Origin: HGM13006 sp963650135
Lineage (GTDB): Bacteria; Bacillota; Clostridia; Oscillospirales; Oscillospiraceae
DNA length: 64,000 bases
NCBI GenBank assembly: GCA_963650135.1
Contig: CAVJLG010000058.1
Span: forward strand, 1 to 64,000
Direction: 5' to 3'
In this document: positions 41,749 through 50,811 of the stretch, piece after piece
Position numbering within the stretch: position 1 is the first letter of the stretch
Layout: every line of letters starts with the position of its first letter
Program-made: the position numbers and the translations under genes
The notes under the pieces: model-generated
What the model saw: the letters and a program-made list of their open reading frames with translations, nothing else
Database searches by the model: none
Told to the model about the DNA's origin: nothing

Positions 41749-42252
41749 TTACTTGAACAGCTCCAGCGCCTTCTTGGCAAACCGAGTGCCATAGGTCTGG
41801 AACAGAGGAGCAGCCTCTTCCTCGCCGCCCTTGAGGCAGATGGGTCCAAGATGGATAAAGGGCAGACCCTGTGCGGTACCGCTGGAATAAACCACGGTGC
41901 CCTTCACCAGCAGCTGGGTCAGCACGGACTGAATGGCAATGTCGCCGCCGCCCTGCAGGAAGTTTGCAGTGGCATATGCGCCGCAGAGCTTATCCGCCAG
42001 CTTGCAGGGGCAGTTGTCCAGCCAGGTCTTGAGCTGGTTTGCCTCGGCAGCATAGTAGTCAGGGGTACCGACGATTACAGCGGCGGAGTCGTTGACAAAG
42101 TTCACATTCTCCTCGTGATAGGAAGTGACCTCAGAGATGGGGAACAGGCCTACCTCGATGGATGCGTCGGCAGCTGCGATGCCCTTTTTGATCTCCTCCG
42201 CCATGGAGGCCGTGCGGCCGGTGGATGTAAAGTAAACAATAGAGATTTTCAT
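41749..42252 (-). CDS. Flavodoxin-like NAD(P)H:quinone oxidoreductase family protein
   Basis: The 167-residue protein has a flavodoxin fold: IVYFTSTGRTASMAEEIKKGI (phosphate loop), VIVGTPDYYAAEANQLKTWLDN and a third loop with GGG. It is an electron carrier or small quinone reductase. It lies 12 bases downstream of the CoaC-like gene. Confidence 0.88.
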   Translation of the reverse strand: MKISIVYFTSTGRTASMAEEIKKGIAAADASIEVGLFPISEVTSYHEENVNFVNDSAAVIVGTPDYYAAEANQLKTWLDNCPCKLADKLCGAYATANFLQGGGDIAIQSVLTQLLVKGTVVYSSGTAQGLPFIHLGPICLKGGEEEAAPLFQTYGTRFAKKALELFK

Positions 42253-42264
42253 AGATGATCCTCC

Positions 42265-42819
42265 TTATTTATTGCCGATCAGGTTTACGATATAGTCGCC
42301 GATCTCGTCGGCAGTAGCCAGCTCGCCGGTGCCCTTGCCGCCGTAAGCCAGCACGCCCTCATGGGGCTCGATGAACTTATACTGCCCCAGATCCTTGAGC
42401 TTCTGCATGTTGCCCTGGACGATGGGGTTGGTATACATTGCGTCGTTCATGGCAGGTGCAATGACCACAGGGGCATGGGTTGCCATGACGGTGGTGGTGA
42501 GCATATCGTCGGCAATACCGTTGGCAATCTTGCCGATGACGTTGGCGGTGCAGGGGGCAATCAGGAAGCAATCCGCCTTCCGCGCCAGAGAGATGTGCTC
42601 TACGCTCCACACAGCGGGCTCCTTAAACATATCCCGGGTGACAATGTTCCGGGACAGGGTGCGGATGGTCTGCTCCGTGATAAAAGTCTCGGAGTTTTTG
42701 GTCATGATGACATCCACATTGGCGTGCAGGTCGATTACCAGCTTATTGAGAATCAGGCAAGCCTTCCATGCGGCAATACCGCCGGTAACGCCCATTACAA
42801 TATTTTTACCTTTGAGCAT
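42265..42819 (-). CDS. Flavoprotein of the HFCD family, CoaC-like
   Basis: The 184-residue protein is a homo-oligomeric flavin-containing Cys decarboxylase-like protein, similar to stand-alone phosphopantothenoylcysteine decarboxylase. It shows GVTGGIAAWKACLI, HISLARKAD (catalytic His) and PAMNDAMYTNP (the PXMNxxMW-like loop). A true CoaB domain is absent, so CoA synthesis would need a separate CoaB. A peptide- or thiol-modifying decarboxylase is also possible. A TGTGATATAAT extended promoter lies upstream. Confidence 0.82.
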   Translation of the reverse strand: MLKGKNIVMGVTGGIAAWKACLILNKLVIDLHANVDVIMTKNSETFITEQTIRTLSRNIVTRDMFKEPAVWSVEHISLARKADCFLIAPCTANVIGKIANGIADDMLTTTVMATHAPVVIAPAMNDAMYTNPIVQGNMQKLKDLGQYKFIEPHEGVLAYGGKGTGELATADEIGDYIVNLIGNK

Positions 42820-42885
42820 TTTGATGCATCCTTCCTGAATAAATATATCGAGTTCATTATATCACAGAGAACATAAATTGCACAA

Positions 42886-43602
42886 CTATTTTTCCGGAAA
42901 ATCCGTATACACATTTCCCGGCTCCAGCTCCGTCCCCCGCAGCGCCGCCAATTCGCTGACCGTTACAAAGCAGTAGCCCTTTTCCTCCAGCATATCCACC
43001 AGCCGCAGGGCCGCTTCCACCGAGCTTTTGGAGAGGTCGTGCATCAAAATCACGTCCCCATCCCCCGCCTCCCGCGCCATGGTATGCAGCACCGCACCGG
43101 CATCGTGGGAAGCCCAATCCCTGGGGTCTACCGACCAGAGGATCACGCTCATCCCCTCCGCACCGGCTTTCCGGCAGACCGTTTCATCATATGCGCCGCC
43201 TGGGGGACGCATCACCACGGGGGAAATCCCCGTAAGCTCGCGGATTTTCCCGGCTGTCTGGGCCATGTCCTGCTGCACCTCCTGGGCGGTCAGCTTGGTA
43301 AGATCCGTATGGACCGTGGAGTGTACCCCCAGCTCATGCCCCTCCTCCAAATACCGGCTCAGCGCAGAGGGATACTGGTCCATCCGATAGCCGCAGAGGA
43401 AGAAGGTGGCCCGGGCATTTCGCTGGCGCAGTCCGTCCAACAGCTGCTCCGTCAATGCGCCGGAGGGCCCATCGTCAAATGTCAGGGCAATATACCCCGT
43501 TGGCTGCCGCTCCTGGTCAATGGGATTCTCCGCCCATACCGTGACCGTCAGCATCGCCGCCAATAGCAGCCCGCCCAGTATCATCCGCTTCCATTTCACC
43601 AT
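42886..43602 (-). CDS. Secreted polysaccharide deacetylase (NodB domain)
   Basis: The 238-residue protein has a signal-anchor (residues 6-24) and a CE4 deacetylase domain: LTFDDGPSG (motif 1), HSTVH (metal His pair), RPPGGAY (motif 3), WSVDPRDWAS and ILMHD. It removes acetyl groups from peptidoglycan or other N-acetylated glycans. The likely site is the cell surface. Confidence 0.92.
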   Translation of the reverse strand: MVKWKRMILGGLLLAAMLTVTVWAENPIDQERQPTGYIALTFDDGPSGALTEQLLDGLRQRNARATFFLCGYRMDQYPSALSRYLEEGHELGVHSTVHTDLTKLTAQEVQQDMAQTAGKIRELTGISPVVMRPPGGAYDETVCRKAGAEGMSVILWSVDPRDWASHDAGAVLHTMAREAGDGDVILMHDLSKSSVEAALRLVDMLEEKGYCFVTVSELAALRGTELEPGNVYTDFPEK

Positions 43603-43684
43603 AATTTCCTCCCTGCCGCTGTTTCATTTCGCGCTCAGTAGTATTTGCGATTTACATAAAATTATGTTTTCCTGGCCGATTCCC

Positions 43685-43713
43685 TTGACAGCACCCCATG
43701 TTTCTCCTAAAAT
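43685..43713 (+). promoter_or_regulatory. Promoter of the transglutaminase/SLH gene
   Basis: TTGACA (43685-43690) and TAAAAT (43708-43713) are 17 bases apart. Confidence 0.85.
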
Positions 43714-43771
43714 AGCGTTACCCAATTATTCTATTTTCATTGTTTTACGCATGCATTATTAGGAGGTCTAC

Positions 43772-45328
43772 ATGAAATATTCTAAGCGCCTGATCTGTCT
43801 GCTGCTGAGTTTGGCGGTACTGCTGAGTCTCTCTGCCGTTCCGGTCTATGCAGCGCAGCCCCTGGAGGCAGGCAGCGCCACCTATACAAATCCCCTTTAT
43901 CCCGACGTTTCGGTGCCCGATCCCATGCCGGAGGATGCCGAGTCCGACGACAGCAGCACACTTTCCGCCCCCCGCACCCAAGCCAGCAGCTATCTTTCCA
44001 TTGAAGATGCCGCCGCGGAACTACGGGATCAAATGCGAGCCCGCACCACGGTATTTACACTCCCCGTCTATGCCCCTGGCTATACCATCGATAAGCCGTC
44101 GGTAACCAAGCTGGTCAACCAGGTGCTGATGCCCATGGCCTACAGCGAAGACTTGGCAGTGGACATCAACAGCGGCGACTATCTCCGTTGGAGTTGGGCA
44201 AGGGTCCAATACAGCTGGGGCTCCGGCAGCACGGACGGCTATCTGGAGCTTACCATGTATTTTAATTACTATACCACCACCAATGAAGAGGCCTGGCTGG
44301 TCACCAATGTAAACAGCATTGTAAACGAGCTGGATCTGTGGCGGGTCAGTGATTATAAAAAATACTGTGGCATCTACGACTACATTACGGACCATGTCAA
44401 TTATGATTATGATGGCTTAAATGCCAAGAATCCCTATGTCTACAGCGCTTATGCAGCCCTTCACGACGGCAAGGCAGTCTGCCAGGGCTATGCCACGCTG
44501 TTCTATGCCATGTGCCGGGCCATGGGTCTGCCCGTCCGCATCATCACCAGCCGTGACCATGCATGGAATATCGTCAAGCTGGGGGATCTCTGGTACAATA
44601 TGGACACCACCTGGGACGGCAGCGGCAATGTCAGCACCCATACCTATCTGCTCAAGGGCTCGGATTCCTTCCAGGACCACCCTGCATCCGCCGAATATCT
44701 TACCGATGCATTCACCAGCGCCTATCCCCAGTCTTCCACGGATTATGTCCCCACTGACGCCGACGAGCAGCCGGTTTGCCCGTTCCGGGATGTAGTGCCC
44801 GGGCAGTATTACTATGACGCTGTGCAGGAAATGGCAGACCGCGGACTGTTCTATGGCACCACCAACTATACCTTTAGTCCGGACGGCTCCATGACCCGTG
44901 CCATGCTGGTAACCGTGCTCTGGCGGCTGGCAGGAGAGCCAACCCCTGCCCAATCCACCAGCTTTACCGACATCCCCAGCGATTCCTACTATGCCCAGAG
45001 CGTTGCCTGGGCCTATGAAACGGGCATCACCCAGGGCATCACTTCCACCACCTTCGCCCCTGAGCGTTCCCTGACCCGGCAGGAGCTGGCCACCTTCCTC
45101 TACCGCTATGCCCAGCAGATGGGCTACAGTACCACTGCCTACAATCCCCTATCGAAATTCTCTGACAAGGACGCCGTTGGGGACTTCGCACTTTCTTCCA
45201 TGCGCTGGGCCGTGGGCGCAAAGATCATCCAGGGTATGGATTCCAGCACCTTGCAGCCCGAGGGCACCGCCACCCGCGCGCAGACAGCTACAATGCTTTC
45301 CCGTTTCATCGCTTATTACGGCATTTAA
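43772..45328 (+). CDS. Secreted transglutaminase-like protein with three SLH domains
   Basis: The 518-residue protein has a signal peptide (cleavage after VYA-A), a transglutaminase-like core and three C-terminal S-layer homology repeats. The core has the triad Cys 237 (AVCQGYA), His 263 (SRDHAWN) and Asp 278 (NMDTTWD). The SLH units begin near CPFRDVVPG, FTDIPSDSYY and FSDKDAVG. It is probably bound to the cell wall through the SLH domains and cross-links or hydrolyses peptide side chains. AGGAGG precedes the start. Confidence 0.92.
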   Translation: MKYSKRLICLLLSLAVLLSLSAVPVYAAQPLEAGSATYTNPLYPDVSVPDPMPEDAESDDSSTLSAPRTQASSYLSIEDAAAELRDQMRARTTVFTLPVYAPGYTIDKPSVTKLVNQVLMPMAYSEDLAVDINSGDYLRWSWARVQYSWGSGSTDGYLELTMYFNYYTTTNEEAWLVTNVNSIVNELDLWRVSDYKKYCGIYDYITDHVNYDYDGLNAKNPYVYSAYAALHDGKAVCQGYATLFYAMCRAMGLPVRIITSRDHAWNIVKLGDLWYNMDTTWDGSGNVSTHTYLLKGSDSFQDHPASAEYLTDAFTSAYPQSSTDYVPTDADEQPVCPFRDVVPGQYYYDAVQEMADRGLFYGTTNYTFSPDGSMTRAMLVTVLWRLAGEPTPAQSTSFTDIPSDSYYAQSVAWAYETGITQGITSTTFAPERSLTRQELATFLYRYAQQMGYSTTAYNPLSKFSDKDAVGDFALSSMRWAVGAKIIQGMDSSTLQPEGTATRAQTATMLSRFIAYYGI

Positions 45329-45344
45329 TTTTCCTACAAAAATA

Positions 45345-45387
45345 CGCCGGACAGCATACCGCAATGGTACGCTGTCCGGCGCTTTTC
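45345..45387. terminator. Bidirectional terminator
   Basis: CGCCGGACAGCATACC pairs with GGTACGCTGTCCGGCG (one mismatch) over a five-base loop, followed by CTTTT. Confidence 0.9.
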
Positions 45388-45388
45388 T

Positions 45389-46363
45389 TTAGTTCTGCAT
45401 TAAAATCTGCTGTCCGGTGATCAGCGGATAGCGGCAAAGCGTTTGTCCATCCAGGTTCTCCCGGTGCATGTCCACGCCGGTAATCCGGCTGTTTTCATAG
45501 GTGGTGTAGTAGTAAATCCCCCGGTCGATATTGCAGCAGGAGGTGTAGATGGTGATTTCATACTTTCCATCCCCCATATGCACGCAGCCTCGCTGCTGGG
45601 CCACAGAACCGAGAATGTGGAAAAACTGACTGATGCTCTCGCTTTCCGACGTCCCGGAGATGGAATGGAGCTTTGTAAACGCTGCCCGAACAAAGCGCGA
45701 CGCCGAAGAGAGGTCCCCGGGCATGCCCAGCATTCCCATTCCCCGGCTATAAGGGGTTAGATTCAGCTGCTGGGAAAAGTGATTTTCCGGCGGCTCGGTG
45801 GACATGCTCATATAGTTGGTCAGGTTCGTCATTTGATAGTCGAAGGGCGGATTATTGGTGAGGATGCCCACCGGATTGTCATAAATCCGGATCCCCTCCC
45901 GCACCGATTCCACGGTAATGGCTTCTTCCCGATCTGCAATGATCCAATGCAGCGACGACACCGGAAATTGCGGGCTAAAGGGCGTATCCGCCAGGTTCAT
46001 GCGCTCCAAATACGCTCTTGCCGCCTGCACCGTTGCGCACTGCCCCAAAATCCAGGGAATCAGTTCAAAGGTCGCCACATTGTCTTTTCCCTCTGCCAGG
46101 GGCTTGTAGTCCGCATTGCCTGGGAAATTCAGCCCTGCCATGCTCAGTCCCTTTTCGTTGGTGGCGTCATAGTACAGGGGATAATCCCCGGCTACCGTCG
46201 CCATGCCGATGATGGCATAATGGCTGGGAAGGCTGCCCATATGCCGGAACCGGAAGGGGTAATTTCGCGGCGTTACCACCACCTCTTCCCCGTAGGACAC
46301 CTCATAGTCCAGGGTCCTTCCGAAATAATGATCCTTCGTATGATACGTTGCCGCAGTACACAT
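45389..46363 (-). CDS. bsh: Choloylglycine hydrolase family, bile salt hydrolase
   Basis: The 324-residue Ntn-hydrolase starts at the ATG at 46363, preceded by GGAGG. Removing Met leaves Cys 2 as the nucleophile. The active-site set is complete: Cys 2, Arg 16 and Asp 19 (GRTLDYE), Asn 79 (GLNFPG), Asn 170/171 (ILTNNPPF) and Arg 226 (SRFVRAAF). The strictly similar loops favour bile salt over penicillin V hydrolysis, but substrate preference needs assay. A longer frame to 46492 would run through the palindromic repeat and is rejected. It deconjugates glycine- or taurine-linked bile acids in the gut. Confidence 0.9.
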   Translation of the reverse strand: MCTAATYHTKDHYFGRTLDYEVSYGEEVVVTPRNYPFRFRHMGSLPSHYAIIGMATVAGDYPLYYDATNEKGLSMAGLNFPGNADYKPLAEGKDNVATFELIPWILGQCATVQAARAYLERMNLADTPFSPQFPVSSLHWIIADREEAITVESVREGIRIYDNPVGILTNNPPFDYQMTNLTNYMSMSTEPPENHFSQQLNLTPYSRGMGMLGMPGDLSSASRFVRAAFTKLHSISGTSESESISQFFHILGSVAQQRGCVHMGDGKYEITIYTSCCNIDRGIYYYTTYENSRITGVDMHRENLDGQTLCRYPLITGQQILMQN

Positions 46364-46449
46364 GCAAAATTCCTCCGTCCAAATTGTTATTCCACAGTAT
46401 AGCACCATTGATACGGAATTACAAACGAAAAAATCCCCTCCGCAGCTGA

Positions 46450-46497
46450 TTGATATGTACCCCCAACCGGGGGTCCAGTATTGGGGGTACATATCAT
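46450..46497. repeat. Dispersed palindromic element, copy 2
   Basis: TGATATGTACCCCCAA and TTGGGGGTACATATCA are perfect 16-base inverted arms around a 14-base loop. The right half matches the copy at 32-55 over 24 bases. It lies between the MOSC gene and bsh, both minus. Confidence 0.8.
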
Positions 46498-46514
46498 GTG
46501 CAGAGGGGACAACA

Positions 46515-46961
46515 TTAAGCCTCTTCGATGACCTCCAGCTGATCGCCGGGCCGAACGATACCAGGGGTGATGATTTTTACGAAAATACCCTCTCTGGGCA
46601 TCACGCAGTCGCCGGCAGCCTTCCGAATGGCGCAGTCATAATGGCAGGTCTTGCCGATCTGGGTCACCTCACCCACTGCATCGGGGCCGATTTTCAGCCG
46701 CGTTCCCACCGGCAGCTCATACAGGGTGATTCCCTTTACCAGAATATTCTCTGCAAAATCGCCGGGCTTCAGGGTGACATGGGTAATTTTGCTCTGGAGC
46801 TTGTCTACGCTCTCCTGTCCCAGCAGCGACACCTGCCGGTGCCAGTTGCCTGCATGGGCGTCGCCCACAATGCCCCAGTTCTCTCTCAGCTCAGCCTGGT
46901 CAACGGGATGCTTCTGCTCTCCCTTCTTTTCGCTGATACATACGGCTAAAATCTCCGCCAT
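46515..46961 (-). CDS. MOSC-domain protein
   Basis: The 148-residue protein has the MOSC beta-barrel with the conserved Cys region (GKTCHYDCAIRKAAGDC) and GDAHAGNWHRQVSLL near the N-terminus. MOSC proteins handle sulfur for molybdenum cofactor or N-hydroxylated compounds. A stand-alone form like this resembles MogA-associated or YiiM-like proteins. The ATG at 46961 has AAGGAG nine bases upstream; the upstream TTG at 46967 is rejected because its spacing is too short. Confidence 0.85.
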   Translation of the reverse strand: MAEILAVCISEKKGEQKHPVDQAELRENWGIVGDAHAGNWHRQVSLLGQESVDKLQSKITHVTLKPGDFAENILVKGITLYELPVGTRLKIGPDAVGEVTQIGKTCHYDCAIRKAAGDCVMPREGIFVKIITPGIVRPGDQLEVIEEA

Positions 46962-47073
46962 CTTCAAACACTCCTTCTATCCATGGGGCCGTTGCCCCGT
47001 CGTTGTCTCCCGGTATTATACGCAGAATGGGCCGCCTTTGTCAACCTTCGACCCGATTCTTCCCCTTCCGCCC

Positions 47074-47102
47074 TTGATTTCCTACCATTCCTATAGTATA
47101 TT
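47074..47102 (+). promoter_or_regulatory. Promoter of the Rrf2-family gene
   Basis: TTGATT and TATATT are 17 bases apart. Confidence 0.75.
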
Positions 47103-47131
47103 AGTGTTATTCTATTGGAGGAGGTATTTCC

Positions 47132-47587
47132 TTGAAGCTTTCCACCCGCGGCCGCTATGCCCTTCGGCTGATGCTGGATTTGGCGCTCCAGCCTGAGGGG
47201 GCCTGCACCTCACTCCGGGCTGTTTCCGGACGGCAGGAGATTTCTCTCAAATATCTGGAGCAGATCGTAACGCCCCTATCCCGGATTGGCTATGTTCGCT
47301 CCGTCCGAGGCGCACAGGGCGGCTATACTCTGACCATGCCCCCGGAAGATTATACCGTTGGCATGATTCTCCGGACCATTGAAGGAAGCCTTGCCCCCAT
47401 TGCCTGCCTGACCCGCGACGCGCCGCCCTGTCCCCGGCAGCCCCTTTGCGTCACCGTGGAGGTTTACCGCCGGATTGACGACGCCATTGACCAGGTGGTG
47501 GACAACATCACCCTGGCGGACCTGGTTGCCTGGCAGCACCAAAAATGGGACGCCGCCAATCTTCCCTATGAATCCAATCAGCCGTGA
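47132..47587 (+). CDS. Rrf2-family transcriptional regulator
   Basis: The 151-residue regulator starts at a TTG with GGAGGAGG eight bases upstream. It begins KLSTRGRYALRLMLDLA and has EISLKYLEQIVTPLSRIGYVRSVRGAQGGY, the Rrf2 winged helix. Three cysteines (CLTRDAPPCPRQPLC) near residues 92-106 could bind an Fe-S cluster, as in IscR, though the spacing (C-x7-C-x5-C) differs. No isc or suf genes are adjacent. Confidence 0.9.
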   Translation: MKLSTRGRYALRLMLDLALQPEGACTSLRAVSGRQEISLKYLEQIVTPLSRIGYVRSVRGAQGGYTLTMPPEDYTVGMILRTIEGSLAPIACLTRDAPPCPRQPLCVTVEVYRRIDDAIDQVVDNITLADLVAWQHQKWDAANLPYESNQP

Positions 47588-47617
47588 GCACGGAATTCTC
47601 CCGCTCACGGCTGACTT
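47579..47617. terminator. Bidirectional hairpin between convergent genes
   Basis: AGCCGTGAGC pairs with GCTCACGGCT. The stem begins inside the stop of the Rrf2-family gene and ends near the pgsA stop. Confidence 0.8.
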
Positions 47618-48187
47618 TTATTGTGCTTCCCGCACCATTTTGTTGAACTTCATGAGATAGGAAATAAAGCTCCACAGCAGCAGAACAATGCCAACGCCGA
47701 TGAGCACGCTGGACAATGCCACCGGAATCCCCGAAACCAGCAACAGCAGCGCCATCATGGCATAGAGATAGAACGTGGTCACCTTGCCGCACCACATAGC
47801 GCCGTCGTTCTTCCCGGCCTTCTTGACCGCGTATGCGCCATAGATGCCCTGGGTCATTTCCTTAATGACCAGCACCAGGAACAGCAGCTTCATAGGCCCA
47901 TAGTGCTTGGCCAAGCAGCAGGCCACCACCGCCTGGGTCAGCTTATCGGCAATGGGGTCCAGTACCTTGCCCAGCTCCGAAATCATATGGAACCGCCGTG
48001 CAATCTTTCCGTCGGCAAAATCCGTCAGCCCGGACAGCACCAGAACCCCCACCGCCAAATTATAGTCCTGCTGATCCTTGGCGTTCCAGTAAATATAGGC
48101 AAACACCCCTGCCAGCACCAGCCGAAAGGCACTGAGCAGATTGGGAATGGTCAAAATCTTGTGGCTGCGATCCGAACACAGCTGCAT
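47618..48187 (-). CDS. pgsA: CDP-alcohol phosphatidyltransferase (PgsA-like)
   Basis: The 189-residue membrane enzyme has the CDP-alcohol motif DGKIARRFHMISELGKVLDPIAD, with the D-G-x2-A-R-x8-G-x3-D-x3-D pattern complete. It most likely makes phosphatidylglycerol phosphate. It follows the glycosyltransferase gene by one base, so the two form an operon. Confidence 0.88.
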   Translation of the reverse strand: MQLCSDRSHKILTIPNLLSAFRLVLAGVFAYIYWNAKDQQDYNLAVGVLVLSGLTDFADGKIARRFHMISELGKVLDPIADKLTQAVVACCLAKHYGPMKLLFLVLVIKEMTQGIYGAYAVKKAGKNDGAMWCGKVTTFYLYAMMALLLLVSGIPVALSSVLIGVGIVLLLWSFISYLMKFNKMVREAQ

Positions 48188-48188
48188 A

Positions 48189-49022
48189 TCAAAGCTCCTC
48201 CTCTTTTTGATTCTTTGGGATTCCGATTCCGCCGTCCAATGCCGGAAGCACCCAGAAGGGCACCAGCTGCAGGCGGCTTCTTCGCACCGGAGCCGTCAGC
48301 TCTTTATAGTGGGCATAGAGCTCCGAGCGGGTGTGGATGGTCCGTGGCAAGGTGATGTGGGTGGTGGACAGGCTTCCCTTTGTCTTCTGATAGAAATAAA
48401 TGGGCTGGGGCAGCACCGTAACCGTTGCCACATACTTGAGATAGGTATAGTTGAAGTAGGTATCCTCGCACCAGCTGAGATCTTCCGGGCACGAGAGCAT
48501 ATGCTTTTCAATCAATGTCCGGCGATAGAGCTTATTCCACAGCACACCATAGTAGAAATTCCCTGGAGCATGCATCATATGCTCCACGAACTCGTTTTTT
48601 GTCATAATCCCGGATACGCCGATGTACGCATGTTCATAAGCCCGCTCTTCCACCACACGGTAGAAGCCTGCGGTAATCAGTTCGCTGCCCGTGGTGATGG
48701 CCGCCTGCACCAGCGTTTCTGTTGCGTCCCAGGTCATCCAGTCGTCGCTGTCGCAGAACTGGAGATACTGCCCCCTGGCCTGACCCATGGCAAGATTCCG
48801 TCCGGCCGCCACCCCCTGATGTTCTTGGCAGAGAAGATGAAACCGCCCATCTCTCCGGCAGAAATTCCGGCAGATTTCTCTTGTCTCATCGCTGCTGCCA
48901 TCATCTACAATCAGCACTTCGATATTGGAATAGGTCTGATTTTGAATCCGTCGCAGACACTTATCAATGGTTTTCGCCCCATTATACACCGGCACGATGA
49001 TGCTGCCCAGCGGGGTTTGCAT
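48189..49022 (-). CDS. Family 2 glycosyltransferase
   Basis: The 277-residue GT-A enzyme begins GSIIVPVYNGAKTIDKCLRRI and has VLIVDDGSSDETREIC (donor binding), GQYLQFCDSDDWM (DxD-like metal site) and KNEFVEHMMHAPGNF. It transfers a sugar to a surface glycan or lipid. It shares a strong promoter with pgsA. An AGGGAG lies ten bases before the start. Confidence 0.9.
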   Translation of the reverse strand: MQTPLGSIIVPVYNGAKTIDKCLRRIQNQTYSNIEVLIVDDGSSDETREICRNFCRRDGRFHLLCQEHQGVAAGRNLAMGQARGQYLQFCDSDDWMTWDATETLVQAAITTGSELITAGFYRVVEERAYEHAYIGVSGIMTKNEFVEHMMHAPGNFYYGVLWNKLYRRTLIEKHMLSCPEDLSWCEDTYFNYTYLKYVATVTVLPQPIYFYQKTKGSLSTTHITLPRTIHTRSELYAHYKELTAPVRRSRLQLVPFWVLPALDGGIGIPKNQKEEEL

Positions 49023-49068
49023 ACTTTTTCAGCTCCCTAACAGTTTCTTTTATCAACATTTTATCCTC

Positions 49069-49097
49069 ATTATAATCAGGTTTGCACGGAATGTCAA
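49069..49097 (-). promoter_or_regulatory. Consensus promoter of the glycosyltransferase/pgsA operon
   Basis: On the minus strand TTGACA (49097-49092) and TATAAT (49074-49069) are separated by 17 bases. Confidence 0.9.
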
Positions 49098-49140
49098 CGG
49101 AGCATTTTTCGGCAAGTTTTCATTCCGCGCTGATTGGAAC

Positions 49141-49183
49141 AAAACGAGCAGAGCCTCTGCTTTTCAGAGGTTCTGCTCGTTTT
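49141..49183 (-). terminator. Terminator of the MATE transporter gene
   Basis: ACGAGCAGA..CCTCTG pairs with CAGAGG..TCTGCTCGT, with T4 at the minus-strand 3' end. Confidence 0.88.
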
Positions 49184-49195
49184 ATAATCATGTAC

Positions 49196-50599
49196 TTATC
49201 GGTCCTCCAGGACCTTTTTCTCCATCCATTTTCCGCTGAAGAACCGACTCACATACCAGACGTCCCGGTCAAACCAGTCCACAAACATGGCGATCCAAAC
49301 GCCCAGCACGCCAAAGCCGAAGCCCCGGATCAGGATCATGCACAGCGCCACCCGGAATACCCACATGGACGCCGCAGAGACAATCATGCTGTACTTCACA
49401 TCGCCAGCTGCCCGCATACCGTTGGGCAGCGTAAAGGCAAAGGGCCAAATAAAGGGCTTCACCAGGGTAATCATCACCATCATCTGGTGGACAATCTGGG
49501 CGCTCTCCGCACTGAGGCCCGACAGCCTCGACACCGTATCCACCGAGCAGAAAATAAAAATGCCCGTTCCGATCACCAGCAGCTCCGAGATTCCCGTCAG
49601 TTCCAGACTGTAGCGCCGGGCCTCATCAGGCCGCCCGGCCCCCATGCACTGCCCGGCCACGGTCACCAATCCCAATCCAATTGCCATCGACGGCATACTG
49701 GTGAAGTATTCCAGGGTGTTAATCACCGCTTGGGCTGCAATTTGCGAGGTAGACAGGGTTGCAATCGTGCTCTGAATCACCAGCTTGCCAAATTGGAACA
49801 TGCCGTTTTCCACACCGGTGGGAATGCCAATGCGCAAAATCGTATGAATCATCTTAAAATCCGGGCGAATGGACGCATAGTGATTCAGCACAATCACCTG
49901 CCCCGGCCGATGGTGGAACCAGAGAATCGCCACGCACTGGAGCGCTCGAGACAGCATGGTAGACAGCGCCGCACCCATGACGCCCCAATGGAACACAAAC
50001 ATAAACACCGCATTGCCCGCGATATTCAGCAGATTTCCCACCGCGCTCACCGCCATAGGCAGCCTGGAATTTCCCGTTGCCCGGTACAGGGCCGCGCTGG
50101 CGTCGTAAATGCCCATAAACGGGTAAGAAAGCGCCGTAATCAGGAAATAAATCTGCGCCGCGTCCATAACGTCCGCCTCCACGCTGCCAAATACCAGGTG
50201 GAGGATGGGATTCCGCAGCCCCACACAGACCACGCAGCACAGCAGGGACACCACCGTCACCGCCAGCAATACCTGCCGTGCGGACTGATTCGCCCCCTCT
50301 GTATCCCGGGCCCCAAGGTATTGGGCGCAGGCAATGGTTCCGCCGGTGGCCAGAGCGGTCATCATCATAAGAACCAGGTTGTTGATGGAATCCACCAAGG
50401 ACACGCCGGACACTGCCGCATCGCCCACCCGGGCCACCATCATGGTATCTGCCGTTCCCATCAGGGCCGTAAACAGCTGTTCCACAATCAAGGGAACCAG
50501 CAGCATGGCCAGGTCTTTTTTCGAAAATAGTCTGCCGTTTTCCCGCAGCACAATGTCATCTTCTTTCCGGCGCATATGCGCCAAATCTGAGTTTTCCAT
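49196..50599 (-). CDS. MATE-family efflux transporter
   Basis: The 467-residue membrane protein has about twelve segments in two MatE repeats: LLVPLIVEQLFTALMGTADTMMVARVGDAAVSGVS and the second-half pattern FQFGKLVIQSTIATLS. MATE proteins export drugs or metabolites using a sodium or proton gradient. The start at 50599 is tentative because GGAC is a weak ribosome binding site; the longer frame to 50743 reads through a hydrophobic, non-family leader. Confidence 0.88.
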   Translation of the reverse strand: MENSDLAHMRRKEDDIVLRENGRLFSKKDLAMLLVPLIVEQLFTALMGTADTMMVARVGDAAVSGVSLVDSINNLVLMMMTALATGGTIACAQYLGARDTEGANQSARQVLLAVTVVSLLCCVVCVGLRNPILHLVFGSVEADVMDAAQIYFLITALSYPFMGIYDASAALYRATGNSRLPMAVSAVGNLLNIAGNAVFMFVFHWGVMGAALSTMLSRALQCVAILWFHHRPGQVIVLNHYASIRPDFKMIHTILRIGIPTGVENGMFQFGKLVIQSTIATLSTSQIAAQAVINTLEYFTSMPSMAIGLGLVTVAGQCMGAGRPDEARRYSLELTGISELLVIGTGIFIFCSVDTVSRLSGLSAESAQIVHQMMVMITLVKPFIWPFAFTLPNGMRAAGDVKYSMIVSAASMWVFRVALCMILIRGFGFGVLGVWIAMFVDWFDRDVWYVSRFFSGKWMEKKVLEDR

Positions 50600-50811
50600 T
50601 TCTGTCCAATCGCTTGCGCTGTGACGCAATAGAAAGACACGCAAACAGGTGACCAGCCCGTCTGCGTGTCTAATCAGGAAGAAGGAGAAATGAAAAAGAA
50701 TTGTTATGGCTATATAGTACACGATGGATATTACAGAAACCACCGGATTTTTGTTTCTTTTTCATGAATTTTCAAGAAATATTTGTGTAATATTTCTATT
50801 GCATTCTTCCG

